Shown: positions 27,789 to 36,920, numbered from the stretch's first letter. The stretch is 64,000 bases of DNA from JAXLXE01 sp046328115 (GCA_046328115.1 JAXLXE010000001.1:558001-622000); one strand, 5' to 3'. Notes: generated from the letters alone by a model not told the origin. Made by a program: numbers and translations.

Positions 27789-28541
27789 ATGAGCTCACCG
27801 CGCGGCGCGAATCGTGGCGGCGAGACGTCGGCGTGGGGCGCGGTCGACCGCGCCAGGTTCCTGGCCTCGGTTCCGCTATTCCGCGAGTTGCCCGCGGGAA
27901 CGCTGGCTGAGATCGCCAGTCGGTTCCGTGTGCACCGATATGGGCGCGGTGAGTTTGTGTTCCTGGCCGGTGACGCCGCCCGGGCCATGGGTGTGTTGGG
28001 GTCTGGTCGGATCAAGCTGATCCGCGAGATGGAAGACGGCCGCGACGCGATCGTGCGGCTGATCAGGGCGGGAGAGATGTTCGGAGCCGCGGGCGGGTGG
28101 GGCGGCGCCGAGTACCCGGCCAGCGCCGTTGCCCAGGACGAGGCGGTGGTGCTCCGCCTACCGGCGGAAGAGTTGATGGCGCTGTTGCGCTCGCAGGCCG
28201 ACTTCGCGATTGCCGTGATTCGAGAACAAGGGCGCCGACTGGCGGAAGCGGCCGCGCGGATCGAAGACCTTCGATTGGAGCAGGTGGACCGGCGGATCGC
28301 CCGCACGCTCATGAGATTGTCCAGCCGATTCGGGAGCCGTGGGGAACGCGGAGTCACGCTCACGCTCAGTCGCCAGGACCTGGCGGAACTGGCGGGCACC
28401 ACGCTGAGCACGGCCAGCCGGACGATCAGCGCCTGGGCGCGGGAAGGCATCGTGGCGGGCGGGCGCGAACGGATCATCCTCTTGGATGCCGAGGCACTGA
28501 CCAGGATCGCCGGGGCGAGTCGCGCGACCGACCGGTCCTGA
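27789..28541 (+). CDS. Crp/Fnr-family transcriptional regulator
   Basis: A 250-residue regulator. The cyclic-nucleotide-type beta-barrel spans about residues 25-140 (FRELPAGTLAEIASRFRVHRYGRGEFVFLAGD...GRIKLIREMEDGRDAIVRLIRAGEMFGAAGGWGG), followed by a long dimer helix and a winged-helix Crp DNA-binding domain (LSRQDLAELAGTTLSTASRTISAWAREGIV). There are no N-terminal cysteines, so it is not an FNR iron-sulfur sensor. The cAMP-contact residues of Crp are not evident. It starts 19 bases after the transglutaminase-like gene. The next gene is a histidine-rich membrane protein it may control; this is inference from position. Confidence 0.85.
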   Translation: MSSPRGANRGGETSAWGAVDRARFLASVPLFRELPAGTLAEIASRFRVHRYGRGEFVFLAGDAARAMGVLGSGRIKLIREMEDGRDAIVRLIRAGEMFGAAGGWGGAEYPASAVAQDEAVVLRLPAEELMALLRSQADFAIAVIREQGRRLAEAAARIEDLRLEQVDRRIARTLMRLSSRFGSRGERGVTLTLSRQDLAELAGTTLSTASRTISAWAREGIVAGGRERIILLDAEALTRIAGASRATDRS

Positions 28542-28798
28542 CCCCAACGCGCCCGCCACGAGCGTCAGATGCCGGCACTTGTTGCCGATGGTGGCGATGG
28601 CTCACGGACTCGACGCGACGATGCCGTACCGACAGCGTGGCGCACCACTGGTTGAGCCGACGGGACGCCGAGCACTCCGATGCTGAATGTTCGCCGAGTT
28701 TGTCGAGGAGCAAAGACCGCGACGGCCATACCGCGCAAACTGGAGTTAGAGATGCCATAACGAGCCGCTCCAAAGGTGGCCGAAAGTGAGGACGCACC
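28542..28798. other. 257-bp gap between crp-like gene and membrane protein
   Basis: No convincing gene, RNA or repeat is seen. I looked for TGTGA-N6-TCACA and TTGAT-N4-ATCAA type Crp/Fnr sites and found none. A GAGG at 28787-28790 is the ribosome binding site for the GTG at 28799. Confidence 0.5.
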
Positions 28799-29995
28799 GT
28801 GTTTGCGCCCAATCCATTCCTTCTGATGTCGGTACTCTTCATGCTGCTGGCCGCGCTTGCCGCGGTTGACACGGCCGCGACGAGCCTGGGGTTGACCACG
28901 GCCTTCAACGGGCTTCGCTGGATCCGCGTTCATCTGATCACGCTGGGGATCCTGGCCGAGACGGTGTTTGGGCTGGCGCCGATGATGATCGCCGTACGAT
29001 CCGGGCTCCCGAGGCCCGGAGCCCGCTGGGACATCTGGCTCGCCTTGAACGGCGGCCTGGTGATGCTATTCGTCGGGATCCCGCTGGTGAACGGGGTTCT
29101 GATCGCGGTCGGTGGCGCGTTGATCCTGGGCGCAACCGTGCTGCTACTGGGTCAGATTCGGGCGATTGGCATATGCCCCACCGCAGGTGGGCGGGTGCTG
29201 TACTTGCTCGGACTGACTTTCTTGCTGGTGGGGGTGACTATCGGCACGGGGCTCTGGATAGGCTGGGCTGAACCGCTCCGAATTGCCGTTCCGCTCGAAA
29301 CCCACATCCACGCCAACGTTTTCGGCTTCCTCGCGATGACGATGGCGGGGTTATTGATTGATATCGTGCCGGTGTTCACGGGCCGGCGGTCGCCGGAATC
29401 CCTCCGCGTGGGGCCGATGGCATGGCTGATGGGGTGCGGTGCGACGCTGCTGGTGATTGCACCGTGGACGGGGATCATGCAACTCAATCTGGTTGGCATC
29501 CTACTTCACCTCTCGGGCACGATCTGGGTCCTGTTGACTGTCGTGACGATGGTTCGTGGCGCGGCCGACGGCTGGACGGCTGGCTCTCTCCACCTCGTGA
29601 CGGGCTACGTCTGGTTTCTGGCCCCGCTGTTCGTGGCACCGCTGGTGATCACGGGCGTTGTGGGCGAAGGGGCCGAGGCGATCGAGCAGAGCGCCCCGCA
29701 GGCTCTGATCTTTGGGTGGGCCGCGCAGATTAGCTACGCGCTGGGGCCCGGCCTGCTCCGGTGGCTGCTGCTCCCCGGTGAGAAGCCGCGCCTCGGTGGC
29801 TCGTACGTGACTCTGATTGCCGCGCACCTGGGCGGGGTTTCGATCTGGGCGAGCATCCTGACCGCGCCGCTGCGTGCACCGTTGTACGCGCTGGCGTACA
29901 CGTTCTGGGGCATCGCGCTGCTTATGATCCTGGCGGAGGCGTGGGGAATCCTGGCACGAGCCGGACGCGAGGGGCGGGAGGCGGTGCTGGCCTGA
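28799..29995 (+). CDS. Polytopic membrane protein with intramembrane histidines (NnrS / haem-copper subunit I-like)
   Basis: A 398-residue integral membrane protein with about 12 hydrophobic helices. Conserved-looking histidines sit within or at the ends of helices: RVHLITLGILAETVFGLAP, LETHIHANVFGFLAMTMAGLLIDIVP, GILLHLSGTIW, GSLHLVTGYVWF and AAHLGGVSIW. The H-x-H plus G-F patterns recall NnrS and the single-subunit haem-copper-oxidase-I-like proteins, where such His residues bind haem or metal; this is similarity by eye and not proven. The likely start is GTG with GAGG 8 bases upstream. The neighbouring Crp-family regulator suggests control by redox or nitric-oxide status (inference). Function unknown. 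Confidence 0.7.
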   Translation: MFAPNPFLLMSVLFMLLAALAAVDTAATSLGLTTAFNGLRWIRVHLITLGILAETVFGLAPMMIAVRSGLPRPGARWDIWLALNGGLVMLFVGIPLVNGVLIAVGGALILGATVLLLGQIRAIGICPTAGGRVLYLLGLTFLLVGVTIGTGLWIGWAEPLRIAVPLETHIHANVFGFLAMTMAGLLIDIVPVFTGRRSPESLRVGPMAWLMGCGATLLVIAPWTGIMQLNLVGILLHLSGTIWVLLTVVTMVRGAADGWTAGSLHLVTGYVWFLAPLFVAPLVITGVVGEGAEAIEQSAPQALIFGWAAQISYALGPGLLRWLLLPGEKPRLGGSYVTLIAAHLGGVSIWASILTAPLRAPLYALAYTFWGIALLMILAEAWGILARAGREGREAVLA

Positions 29996-30360
29996 TCTTG
30001 CGTGCCCCGCGGCAGAACGCCGCCCGATCGCGGGGGCGCGTCCTCATAGCGTGGGTACTCGGGAGCCAAGAGAGCGAATTGCCCGAGGCGCGGCTCAACC
30101 GGACTGATCCGTGGTTCCGCGTGTAGGTAGGCCGCCGGCGGAGGATCAGCGCGGCGCGCGGAGGGGTGATGACTGAGGTGCCCACTGGCGCGCCGGTGCG
30201 GACAGGGTGACAGAATGGACGCGTCGTACCGTGGCACTGTTGCGTGTTGCTGGGCGGCATTGCGCGGGCGAGTGCGCGCGAACTGCCGACATCGTTCACG
30301 CGCGGGCCGATGGCATCACGCTCTTGACACTCCGGTGGCGTTCATCTACGATGCCGCCAC
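29996..30360. other. 365-bp non-coding gap before gcvT
   Basis: No open frame with credible start and codon use, no tRNA, and no glycine-riboswitch core that I recognise. The sequence is GC-rich with several short dyads. The only clear signal is the gcvT promoter at its 3' end (30324-30352), which leaves no room for a leader-borne riboswitch. Confidence 0.6.
30324..30352 (+). promoter_or_regulatory. gcv operon promoter, predicted leaderless
   Basis: A textbook sigma-70 promoter: TTGACA (30324-30329), 17-base spacer, TACGAT (30347-30352). The gcvT ATG at 30361 is 8 bases after the -10, so transcription should begin at or within 3 bases of the start codon. No SD precedes gcvT. Confidence 0.75.
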
Positions 30361-31521
30361 ATGACGGCGGACCCAAGCGCTGAGGGCGCGTTGCTGCATA
30401 CCGCGCTGCACGGGCGCCATGTCTCGCTCGGTGCTCGGATGGTGGACTTCGGTGGGTGGCACATGCCCATCCAGTACCCCACGGGAATTCTGGCCGAGCA
30501 TCGTGCCGTCCGAGCGGGCGTTGGCGTGTTCGACCTGTCGCACATGGGACGGCTGTACCTTCGCGGCTCGGAGGCGTTCGCCCTTGGGCAGGCGCTCACG
30601 ACGAACGACGTGCATGCACTGAGGCCGGGGCGAGCCCAGTACTCGCTGATCTGCGACGATAGCGGGCACATCCTGGACGACATCATCACGTACCGTACGC
30701 CTGCTGAGGCGGACGATGACGGCCTCTTGCTGGTCGTCAACGCGTCCAACCGGCTGGCCGTCCTGGAGCGCCTGGCCGAGATCCAGGCGAGATACGGATT
30801 GGATGACGCGATCTGCAAGGACTACACGCTCGAGAGCGTCATGATTGGTGTCCAGGGACCGGAATCCGAGGCCGTCATGACCGCGGTCGTTGGCGAAGCG
30901 GCTGCCCAGGTACGCTACTACGCGTCCGTGATGGTCACACTGCATGGCAAGCCGGCGCTCCTCGCGCGGACGGGCTACACGGGCGAAGATGGCTTCGAGG
31001 TGGTGGTCGCGGCGGTTGACGGCCCGTCGGTGTGGGACGAGGTCCTGGAAGCACGAGGAAGTGCCACACCGATGGCCTGCGGGCTTGGCGCGCGTGACAC
31101 GCTTCGGCTCGAGGCCGGCATGCCCCTGTACGGGCACGAGATCGACCGTACCCGGACGCCGTACGAGGCCGGCCTGGGCCGCGTGGTGAAGCTCGACAAG
31201 GGCGACTTTGGGGGACGGGCAGCGCTGGCCGAACAAGCAGTGCCTCCCAAGGCAAGACTGATAGCCTTTCAGCTTCTCGAGGGCGGCGTTCCGCGCCAGG
31301 GCTATCCGGTTTTGATCCAGGGCGAGCGCGGTGGCGCAGTCACCAGTGGCAACGTCTCCCCTTCGCTGGGGCACGGAATCGGCATGGCCTACGTTCCTGC
31401 GTCATCGGCAGATATCGGCACGGAGCTTGCGATTGAGATTCGCGGCAAACCGGTGGCCGCGCGGGTCGTGGAGCTTCCGTTCTACGCCCACCGCACCCGC
31501 CGCTTCGCGCGGGCCAGATAG
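30361..31521 (+). CDS. gcvT: Glycine cleavage system T protein (aminomethyltransferase)
   Basis: It takes the aminomethyl group from the lipoyl arm of GcvH and, with tetrahydrofolate, releases ammonia and 5,10-methylene-THF. The 386-residue protein has the N-terminal VDFGGWHMPIQYPTGILAEHRAVRAGVGVFDLSHMGRL block, GVQGPES, the ARTGYTGEDGFEV folate-site segment and ARDTLRLEAGMPLYGHEID with the catalytic Asp, then the C-terminal barrel (GNVSPSLGHGIGMAYV). It is the first gene of gcvT-gcvH-gcvPA-gcvPB and is probably translated from a leaderless mRNA. Confidence 0.96.
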   Translation: MTADPSAEGALLHTALHGRHVSLGARMVDFGGWHMPIQYPTGILAEHRAVRAGVGVFDLSHMGRLYLRGSEAFALGQALTTNDVHALRPGRAQYSLICDDSGHILDDIITYRTPAEADDDGLLLVVNASNRLAVLERLAEIQARYGLDDAICKDYTLESVMIGVQGPESEAVMTAVVGEAAAQVRYYASVMVTLHGKPALLARTGYTGEDGFEVVVAAVDGPSVWDEVLEARGSATPMACGLGARDTLRLEAGMPLYGHEIDRTRTPYEAGLGRVVKLDKGDFGGRAALAEQAVPPKARLIAFQLLEGGVPRQGYPVLIQGERGGAVTSGNVSPSLGHGIGMAYVPASSADIGTELAIEIRGKPVAARVVELPFYAHRTRRFARAR

Positions 31522-31591
31522 TGGTGCATCAACGGCGCCACAATAACCCTCACGAATCTCCAACACGATCCTTTTCGCGAGAGGCGATCCA

Positions 31592-31969
31592 TTGAATCCT
31601 GAGGATAGGAAGTACACCAGCGAGCACGAGTGGGTGAAGCTGGAGGCCGGCCTGGCGGTGGTGGGCATCACGGATTTTGCCCAGAATCAACTAGGCGATG
31701 TGGTCTACGTTGAGCTGCCCGCGGTGGGAACGCGCGTCGAAAGCATGAAACCGTTCGGCGTGATCGAGTCGGTCAAGACCGCGTCAGATCTCTTTGCTCC
31801 GGTGACCGGCGAGGTCGTCGAAGTGAATAGTGACCTTAACGACTCTCCGCAGCTCGTCAACGATGGGCCATACGCGGGCGGTTGGCTCATTAAGGTGAAG
31901 CCGGATAACGCGGCGGAGCTTGACGGGCTCATGACGGCGGGCGAGTACGCCGCCAGCATCGGCGCGTAA
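31592..31969 (+). CDS. gcvH: Glycine cleavage system H protein
   Basis: The lipoyl carrier that shuttles the aminomethyl group between P and T proteins. 125 residues, the usual size; YTSEHEWVKLEAG opens the domain and the lipoylated Lys is in ESVKTASDLFAPVTGEVVEVN. The start is TTG at 31592 with GAGAGG about 9 bases upstream. It lies 70 bp after gcvT and 7 bp before gcvPA. Lipoate ligase or synthase genes are not in the window. Confidence 0.96.
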   Translation: MNPEDRKYTSEHEWVKLEAGLAVVGITDFAQNQLGDVVYVELPAVGTRVESMKPFGVIESVKTASDLFAPVTGEVVEVNSDLNDSPQLVNDGPYAGGWLIKVKPDNAAELDGLMTAGEYAASIGA

Positions 31970-31976
31970 CGCGGCC

Positions 31977-33332
31977 ATGGCGTTCACTCCCCACACTCCG
32001 ACAGAGCGCGAGCAGATGTTGGCAGCCATTGGCGTTGCCGATGCAGGCGAGCTGTTTGCTGACATCCCGCCGGGCGTCAGATTCCCCACGCTCGACGTAC
32101 CGCCGCCGCTGACCGAGCAGCAGACCGTGGACAAAATGGCCGCGCTGGCGAGACAGAATCGTCACGTGGGCGAGCTGGCCTGCTTTGTCGGCGCCGGTGC
32201 CTACAACCACTACATCCCCAGCGTGGTGCCCCACATCATGGGCCGCTCCGAGTTCTACACGGCGTACACGCCGTATCAGGCGGAGATGGCCCAGGGGACC
32301 CTGCAGGTCATGTTCGAGTTCCAGAGCCTGGTCTGCGACCTGTTCCAGATGGATGTATCCAACTCTTCGGTGTATGACGGCGCCTCCGCCGTGGCGGAGG
32401 CGGTATTGATGGCGCTGCGGGTCACGCGGCGTGAGCGCGTCGTGGTGGCGGGCGCCGTCAATCCCGAGTACCGGGCCGTGCTGGCCAGCTACGTGGACGG
32501 GCGCGACGTACAGGTCTCCACCTCAGCGGTGTCGCTGGAGCATGGGACGCTCAGTACCGCCTCCCCGGTGACGCTGATCGACGAGTCCACCGCGTGCTGT
32601 GTGATCCAACAGCCCGACTTCTTTGGCACGGTGCAGGACCTGTCAGAGATAGTGGCTCGATGCCGGGAGGTCGGCGCCCTGCTGGTCTACGCCATCGCGG
32701 ATCCGGTCTCGCTGGGGGTGCTCAAGACACCGGGCGCCTGGGGCGCGGACATCGCCATTGCCGAGGGCCAGGGGTTGGGACTGCCGCTCAGCTATGGCGG
32801 TCCATGGGTGGGCATGATGGCCTGCAAGCAAGAACACGTCCGGCAGCTTCCGGGCCGTATCGTGGGCCAGACCACCGATGGAAACGGTAATCGTGGCTTC
32901 GTGCTCACCCTCCAGGCGCGCGAGCAGCACATCCGCCGCGAGAAGGCCACGTCCAACATCTGCACCAGCCAGACGCTGCTGGCACTGGGCACCACGGTCT
33001 ACCTGGCCGCGATGGGGCCGGGCGGCCTGCGCCAGGCGGCCGCGCTGTCCCACAAGAACGTCCGGGCGCTGGCGTCACGCGTCCGCGACGTGCCCGGTTT
33101 CCGGGTGTTGAATCCTGGGCCAGTGTTCAACGAGATCACCATTGAATGCCCAATCGAAGGGGACGAGGCTCGGCGGACGCTGGTGTCCAGCGGAGTGCTG
33201 GCTGGGTTCCCGCTGGGTCGCGACTATCCCGGGCTGGAACGCTGCCTGGTGCTGTGCTGTACGGAGCGCAACACGCCTGAGGAGATCGAGCGGCTCGCGC
33301 AGGGTCTGCGGGAACTGGGGAGGACGGCGTGA
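31977..33332 (+). CDS. gcvPA: Glycine dehydrogenase (decarboxylating) subunit 1
   Basis: The N-terminal half of the split P protein, which with GcvPB decarboxylates glycine on PLP and loads GcvH. 451 residues with the family features: FVGAGAYNHYIPSVVPHIMGRSEFYTAYTPYQAEMAQGTLQVMFEFQSLVCDLFQMDVSNSSVYDGASA (start of the fold), EGQGLGLPLSYGGPWVGMMACK, and TREQHIRREKATSNICT-like ending (LQAREQHIRREKATSNICTSQ). This half lacks the PLP lysine, as expected. GTGA overlap with gcvPB couples the two subunits. Confidence 0.96.
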   Translation: MAFTPHTPTEREQMLAAIGVADAGELFADIPPGVRFPTLDVPPPLTEQQTVDKMAALARQNRHVGELACFVGAGAYNHYIPSVVPHIMGRSEFYTAYTPYQAEMAQGTLQVMFEFQSLVCDLFQMDVSNSSVYDGASAVAEAVLMALRVTRRERVVVAGAVNPEYRAVLASYVDGRDVQVSTSAVSLEHGTLSTASPVTLIDESTACCVIQQPDFFGTVQDLSEIVARCREVGALLVYAIADPVSLGVLKTPGAWGADIAIAEGQGLGLPLSYGGPWVGMMACKQEHVRQLPGRIVGQTTDGNGNRGFVLTLQAREQHIRREKATSNICTSQTLLALGTTVYLAAMGPGGLRQAAALSHKNVRALASRVRDVPGFRVLNPGPVFNEITIECPIEGDEARRTLVSSGVLAGFPLGRDYPGLERCLVLCCTERNTPEEIERLAQGLRELGRTA

Positions 33333-34822
33333 GCGAGCCACTGCTCTCCGAGGTCAGCCGGGCCGGCCGGATCGGCCATCTCCTGGTGAATCCATCTCAG
33401 TGCGAGGGAGCGCTCGACGACCTACCCGCCGAGGCGTTGCGCGACGACCTGCGGCTACCCGAGCTCAGCGAACTGGACGTGGTTCGCCACTTCACTCATC
33501 TGTCCTCACTGAATCACAGCATCGACGCCGGCTTCTATCCGCTGGGCTCGTGCACCATGAAATACAACCCGAAGGTGAACGAGGACGTCTCGCGGCTGCC
33601 GGGTTTCGCGCACATCCACCCGCTCCAGCCGGACGAGACCGTCCAGGGGGCGCTCCGCGCCATGCTCGAGCTTCAGCAGTTGCTCGCCGCGGTGACCGGC
33701 TTCGACGCGGTCACGCTGCAGCCGGCGGCTGGCGCCCAGGCAGAACTGTGCGGCATGCTCCTGATCCGCGCATACCATCATGAGCGCGGCCAGACGCAGC
33801 GCACGCGGGTCCTAATTCCGGACTCAGCCCACGGCACCAACCCGGCGACGGCAGCCATGTGCGGCTACGAGACCGTTGCCATCCCGACAGATAGCCACGG
33901 GAACGTAGATCTGGCACGCCTGAAGGCAGAGGCGGACGAGCGAACGGTTGGTCTCATGCTGACCAACCCGAATACGCTGGGCCTCTTCGAACAGGAGATC
34001 CTGGAGGTCACGGAGACCGTTCACCGCGCAGGCGGGCTGGTGTACGGCGATGGTGCCAATCTCAACGCGATCCTGGGGGCGGTGAAACCGGCGGACGTGG
34101 GCTTTGACGTGGTCCACATCAACACCCACAAGACGTTCTCCACGCCACACGGCGGTGGGGGACCCGGTTGCGGCCCGGTGGCGGTGACCAGCGCACTGGA
34201 GCCCTATCTCCCCAGGCCGGTCGTCGTAGAGCGGCCGTCGGGCAGCCTCGAGCTTGACTGGGACCGGCCACGCTCCATCGGCAAGCTCAAGGGCTTCTGG
34301 GGCCACTTCGGTATCATGGCGAGAGCGCTGACCTACATCACGATGCAGGGTGACTCCGGGCTGCGCGACATCAGTGAGACCGCCGTGCTCAACGCGAACT
34401 ATCTGAAGGCTCGGCTCAAGGACGTGTACCACGTACCGTTCGATCGCGTCTGCATGCATGAGTTCGTGGCGTCTGGCAGGAACCAGAAGGCGCACGGCGT
34501 ACGGACGCTCGACATCGCCAAACGGCTGATCGACTTTGGGATCCATCCGCCGACGATTTACTTCCCGCTGATCGTCGAGGAAGCGATCATGGTCGAGCCC
34601 ACGGAAAGCGAGAGCAAGGACACGCTCGATAACTTTGTGGACGTGATGGTACAAATCGCCCAAGAGGCGGTGGACTCCCCCGAATTGATCCATGAGGCGC
34701 CCCACAATCGCGTGGTTGGACGTCTTGACGAAGTCAGTGCCGCGCGGCGTCCGGTGCTCCGCTGGTCAAATGACTGGCCAACAGAGCACAATGGGGCGCC
34801 AAGCACCAGTGCCCGCAGCTGA
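33329..34822 (+). CDS. gcvPB: Glycine dehydrogenase (decarboxylating) subunit 2
   Basis: The PLP-bearing subunit of glycine decarboxylase. 497 residues; SELDVVRHFTHLSSLNHSIDAGFYPLGSCTMKYNPKVNE near the N-terminus, LIPDSAHGTNPATAAMCGYE, and the Schiff-base Lys in VHINTHKTFSTPHGGGGPGCGPV. The two-subunit form is common in thermophiles, Firmicutes and Chloroflexota; Proteobacteria and Actinobacteria usually have a fused P protein. GTG start overlapping the gcvPA stop. OppD-type genes follow after 12 bp, so the transcript may read on. Confidence 0.96.
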   Translation: MSEPLLSEVSRAGRIGHLLVNPSQCEGALDDLPAEALRDDLRLPELSELDVVRHFTHLSSLNHSIDAGFYPLGSCTMKYNPKVNEDVSRLPGFAHIHPLQPDETVQGALRAMLELQQLLAAVTGFDAVTLQPAAGAQAELCGMLLIRAYHHERGQTQRTRVLIPDSAHGTNPATAAMCGYETVAIPTDSHGNVDLARLKAEADERTVGLMLTNPNTLGLFEQEILEVTETVHRAGGLVYGDGANLNAILGAVKPADVGFDVVHINTHKTFSTPHGGGGPGCGPVAVTSALEPYLPRPVVVERPSGSLELDWDRPRSIGKLKGFWGHFGIMARALTYITMQGDSGLRDISETAVLNANYLKARLKDVYHVPFDRVCMHEFVASGRNQKAHGVRTLDIAKRLIDFGIHPPTIYFPLIVEEAIMVEPTESESKDTLDNFVDVMVQIAQEAVDSPELIHEAPHNRVVGRLDEVSAARRPVLRWSNDWPTEHNGAPSTSARS

Positions 34823-34834
34823 GGAGGTCCAGGG

Positions 34835-35830
34835 GTGGCAGTCAGTAATGCTCCGCTACTAGAGGTACGGAACCTCAAGACGTGGTTCTACACCCCTGAC
34901 GGCATCGTGAAGGCCGTCAACGGAGTGTCGTACACGCTCAACCAGGGCGAAGCGCTGGGTCTTGTGGGTGAGAGCGGTTGTGGGAAAAGCGTGAGCGCCA
35001 TGTCGCTCATGCGACTGATACCCACGCCGCCCGGCCGCATCGTCGAGGGTGAGGTGATCTTCGACGGCAAGGACCTGCTCAAGCTGAACGACGAAGGGAT
35101 CCGAAGGGTCCGTGGCAATGACATTGCCATGATCTTCCAGGACCCGATGACGTCGCTGAACCCGGTGCTCACGATTGGCCGACAGATCGGCGAGGCGCTG
35201 GAGCTCCACAAGGGCATGAGCCGATCGGACGCGCGCAAGCGCACGATCGAATTGCTGGAGCTGGTGAATATCCCGGCCGCGCGCAGCCGGGTGGACGACT
35301 ACCCCCACCAGTTCTCTGGCGGTATGCGCCAGCGCGTCATGATTGCCATGGCGCTGTCCTGCGACCCCAAGCTGCTGATCGCTGACGAGCCCACCACCGC
35401 GCTGGACGTGACGATCCAGGCCCAGATCCTAGAGCTCATCAGCCGTCTCCGCCGCGAGCTAGGCATGTCGGTGATCATGATCACCCACGACCTCGGCGTT
35501 GTCGCGGGCGTCGCGGACAAGATCAACGTCATGTACGCAGGCTACATCGTGGAGTCGGCGCGCTCGGAAGAGCTGTTTGCTAACCCGCGCCACCCGTACA
35601 CGCTGGGTCTTCTCCGGTCCATCCCGCGCATCGACGAGCCCAGGCGCGAGAAGCTCATCCCGATCGAAGGTCTCCCGCCGGATCTGGTCGACGCACCACC
35701 CGGCTGCCCCTTCATGCCACGCTGCAGCTACAAGGTGGACCGATGCGCCGAGGAGAATCCGACGCTCCAGCCCACCGGCCAGGGTCACAACATTGCCTGC
35801 TACGTAGATGTCACTGGAGGAAAGTCCTGA
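34835..35830 (+). CDS. Oligopeptide/dipeptide ABC transporter ATPase (OppD/DppD type)
   Basis: A 331-residue ATPase for a peptide/nickel-type ABC importer: Walker A GESGCGKSVSAMS, Q-loop IFQDPMTSLNPV, signature FSGGMRQRVMIA, Walker B LLIADEPTTALD, H-loop MITHD, and the C-terminal oligo_HPY region with cysteines (PGCPFMPRCSYKVDRC). The start is GTG with GGAGG upstream. Its partner ATPase follows after one base. No permease or binding-protein gene is beside it, unlike complete opp/dpp operons. Confidence 0.93.
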   Translation: MAVSNAPLLEVRNLKTWFYTPDGIVKAVNGVSYTLNQGEALGLVGESGCGKSVSAMSLMRLIPTPPGRIVEGEVIFDGKDLLKLNDEGIRRVRGNDIAMIFQDPMTSLNPVLTIGRQIGEALELHKGMSRSDARKRTIELLELVNIPAARSRVDDYPHQFSGGMRQRVMIAMALSCDPKLLIADEPTTALDVTIQAQILELISRLRRELGMSVIMITHDLGVVAGVADKINVMYAGYIVESARSEELFANPRHPYTLGLLRSIPRIDEPRREKLIPIEGLPPDLVDAPPGCPFMPRCSYKVDRCAEENPTLQPTGQGHNIACYVDVTGGKS

Positions 35831-35831
35831 G

Positions 35832-36920
35832 ATGGCGACTGAAGTAAACGGCAGCGCATCGGCCGCGGGAACGGGTGACACCCTCCTGCGCGTCGAGAAT
35901 CTCAAGATGTACTTCCCGATCACGCAGGGGATCATCTTCCAGCGTCAGGTAGGGTTCGTCCGCGCCGTCGATGACATCTCATTTGACATCAAGGCGGGCG
36001 AGACGCTGGGCCTGGTGGGTGAGTCCGGATGCGGCAAGTCCACCACAGGACGCGCCATTCTCCAGCTCTACAAGCCCACGGCCGGCAGCGTGAACTTTGG
36101 CGGGAAGAATCTCCCCTCGCTCAAGGGCGGCGACATGCGGCGTATGCGGCGCGAGATGCAGATGATCTTCCAGGATCCGTATGCGTCGCTCAACCCCCGC
36201 ATGACGGTGGGCAGCATCATTGGCGAACCGCTGGACATCCACGGTCTCGCCAAGGGCAAGGCGAAGCAGGAACGCGTTCAGGAGCTGCTACGTACGGTGG
36301 GGTTGAATCCGTACTTCGCCAACCGGTATCCGCACGAGTTCAGCGGTGGGCAGCGGCAGCGCATTGGTATTGCTCGCGCACTGGCCGTGGAGCCCAAGTT
36401 CATCGTTTGCGACGAGCCGATTAGCGCACTCGACGTGTCGATCCAGGCCCAGATCATCAACCTGCTGGAGGACCTGCAGGAGAAGCTGGGTCTCACGTAC
36501 CTGTTCATTGCGCACGACCTGGCGGTGGTACGGCATATCTCGGACCGGGTGGCCGTGATGTACGTGGGCAAGATCGTGGAGATCACGGACCGCAACTCCG
36601 TGTTTGAGAATCCGCTCCACCCGTACACGCGCGCGCTACTGTCCGCCATTCCGATCCCGGATCCGGTGATCGAGAAGAAGCGGACCCGCATCATCCTGAC
36701 CGGTGACGTCCCGAGCCCGGTGAACCCGCCGCCCGGTTGCCGGTTCAACCCCAGGTGCCGGTACGCGGAGGACAACTGCCGGTCCGAAGAGCCGAAGCTC
36801 CTGGAGCACAAGCCCGGCCACTTCGTGGCCTGCCACTACTGGAGCGAGATCGAGTCTGGCAGCAAGCGGGTCACGCAGGTCTCGGCCGATGAGGTCGCGG
36901 GGGCGGGCTCAGCGGCCTGA
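35832..36920 (+). CDS. Oligopeptide/dipeptide ABC transporter ATPase (OppF/DppF type)
   Basis: The second ATPase of the pair, 362 residues from the ATG at 35832, which has GGAGG at 35817-35821; the ATG at 35808 upstream overlaps the previous gene and contains this SD. Walker A GESGCGKSTTGRAIL, Q-loop IFQDPYASLNPRMTV, signature FSGGQRQRIGIARAL, Walker B IVCDEPISALD, H-loop IAHDLAVVRH, and the oligo_HPY tail with CRFNPRCRYAEDNC. The first helical segment MYFPITQGIIFQRQVGFVRAVDDISF is typical of the F-type subunit. Confidence 0.93.
   Translation: MATEVNGSASAAGTGDTLLRVENLKMYFPITQGIIFQRQVGFVRAVDDISFDIKAGETLGLVGESGCGKSTTGRAILQLYKPTAGSVNFGGKNLPSLKGGDMRRMRREMQMIFQDPYASLNPRMTVGSIIGEPLDIHGLAKGKAKQERVQELLRTVGLNPYFANRYPHEFSGGQRQRIGIARALAVEPKFIVCDEPISALDVSIQAQIINLLEDLQEKLGLTYLFIAHDLAVVRHISDRVAVMYVGKIVEITDRNSVFENPLHPYTRALLSAIPIPDPVIEKKRTRIILTGDVPSPVNPPPGCRFNPRCRYAEDNCRSEEPKLLEHKPGHFVACHYWSEIESGSKRVTQVSADEVAGAGSAA

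Noticed and set aside
29996..30360. Glycine riboswitch before gcvT
   Set aside because: No riboswitch core recognised, and the strong promoter at 30324-30352 starts transcription at the gcvT start codon.
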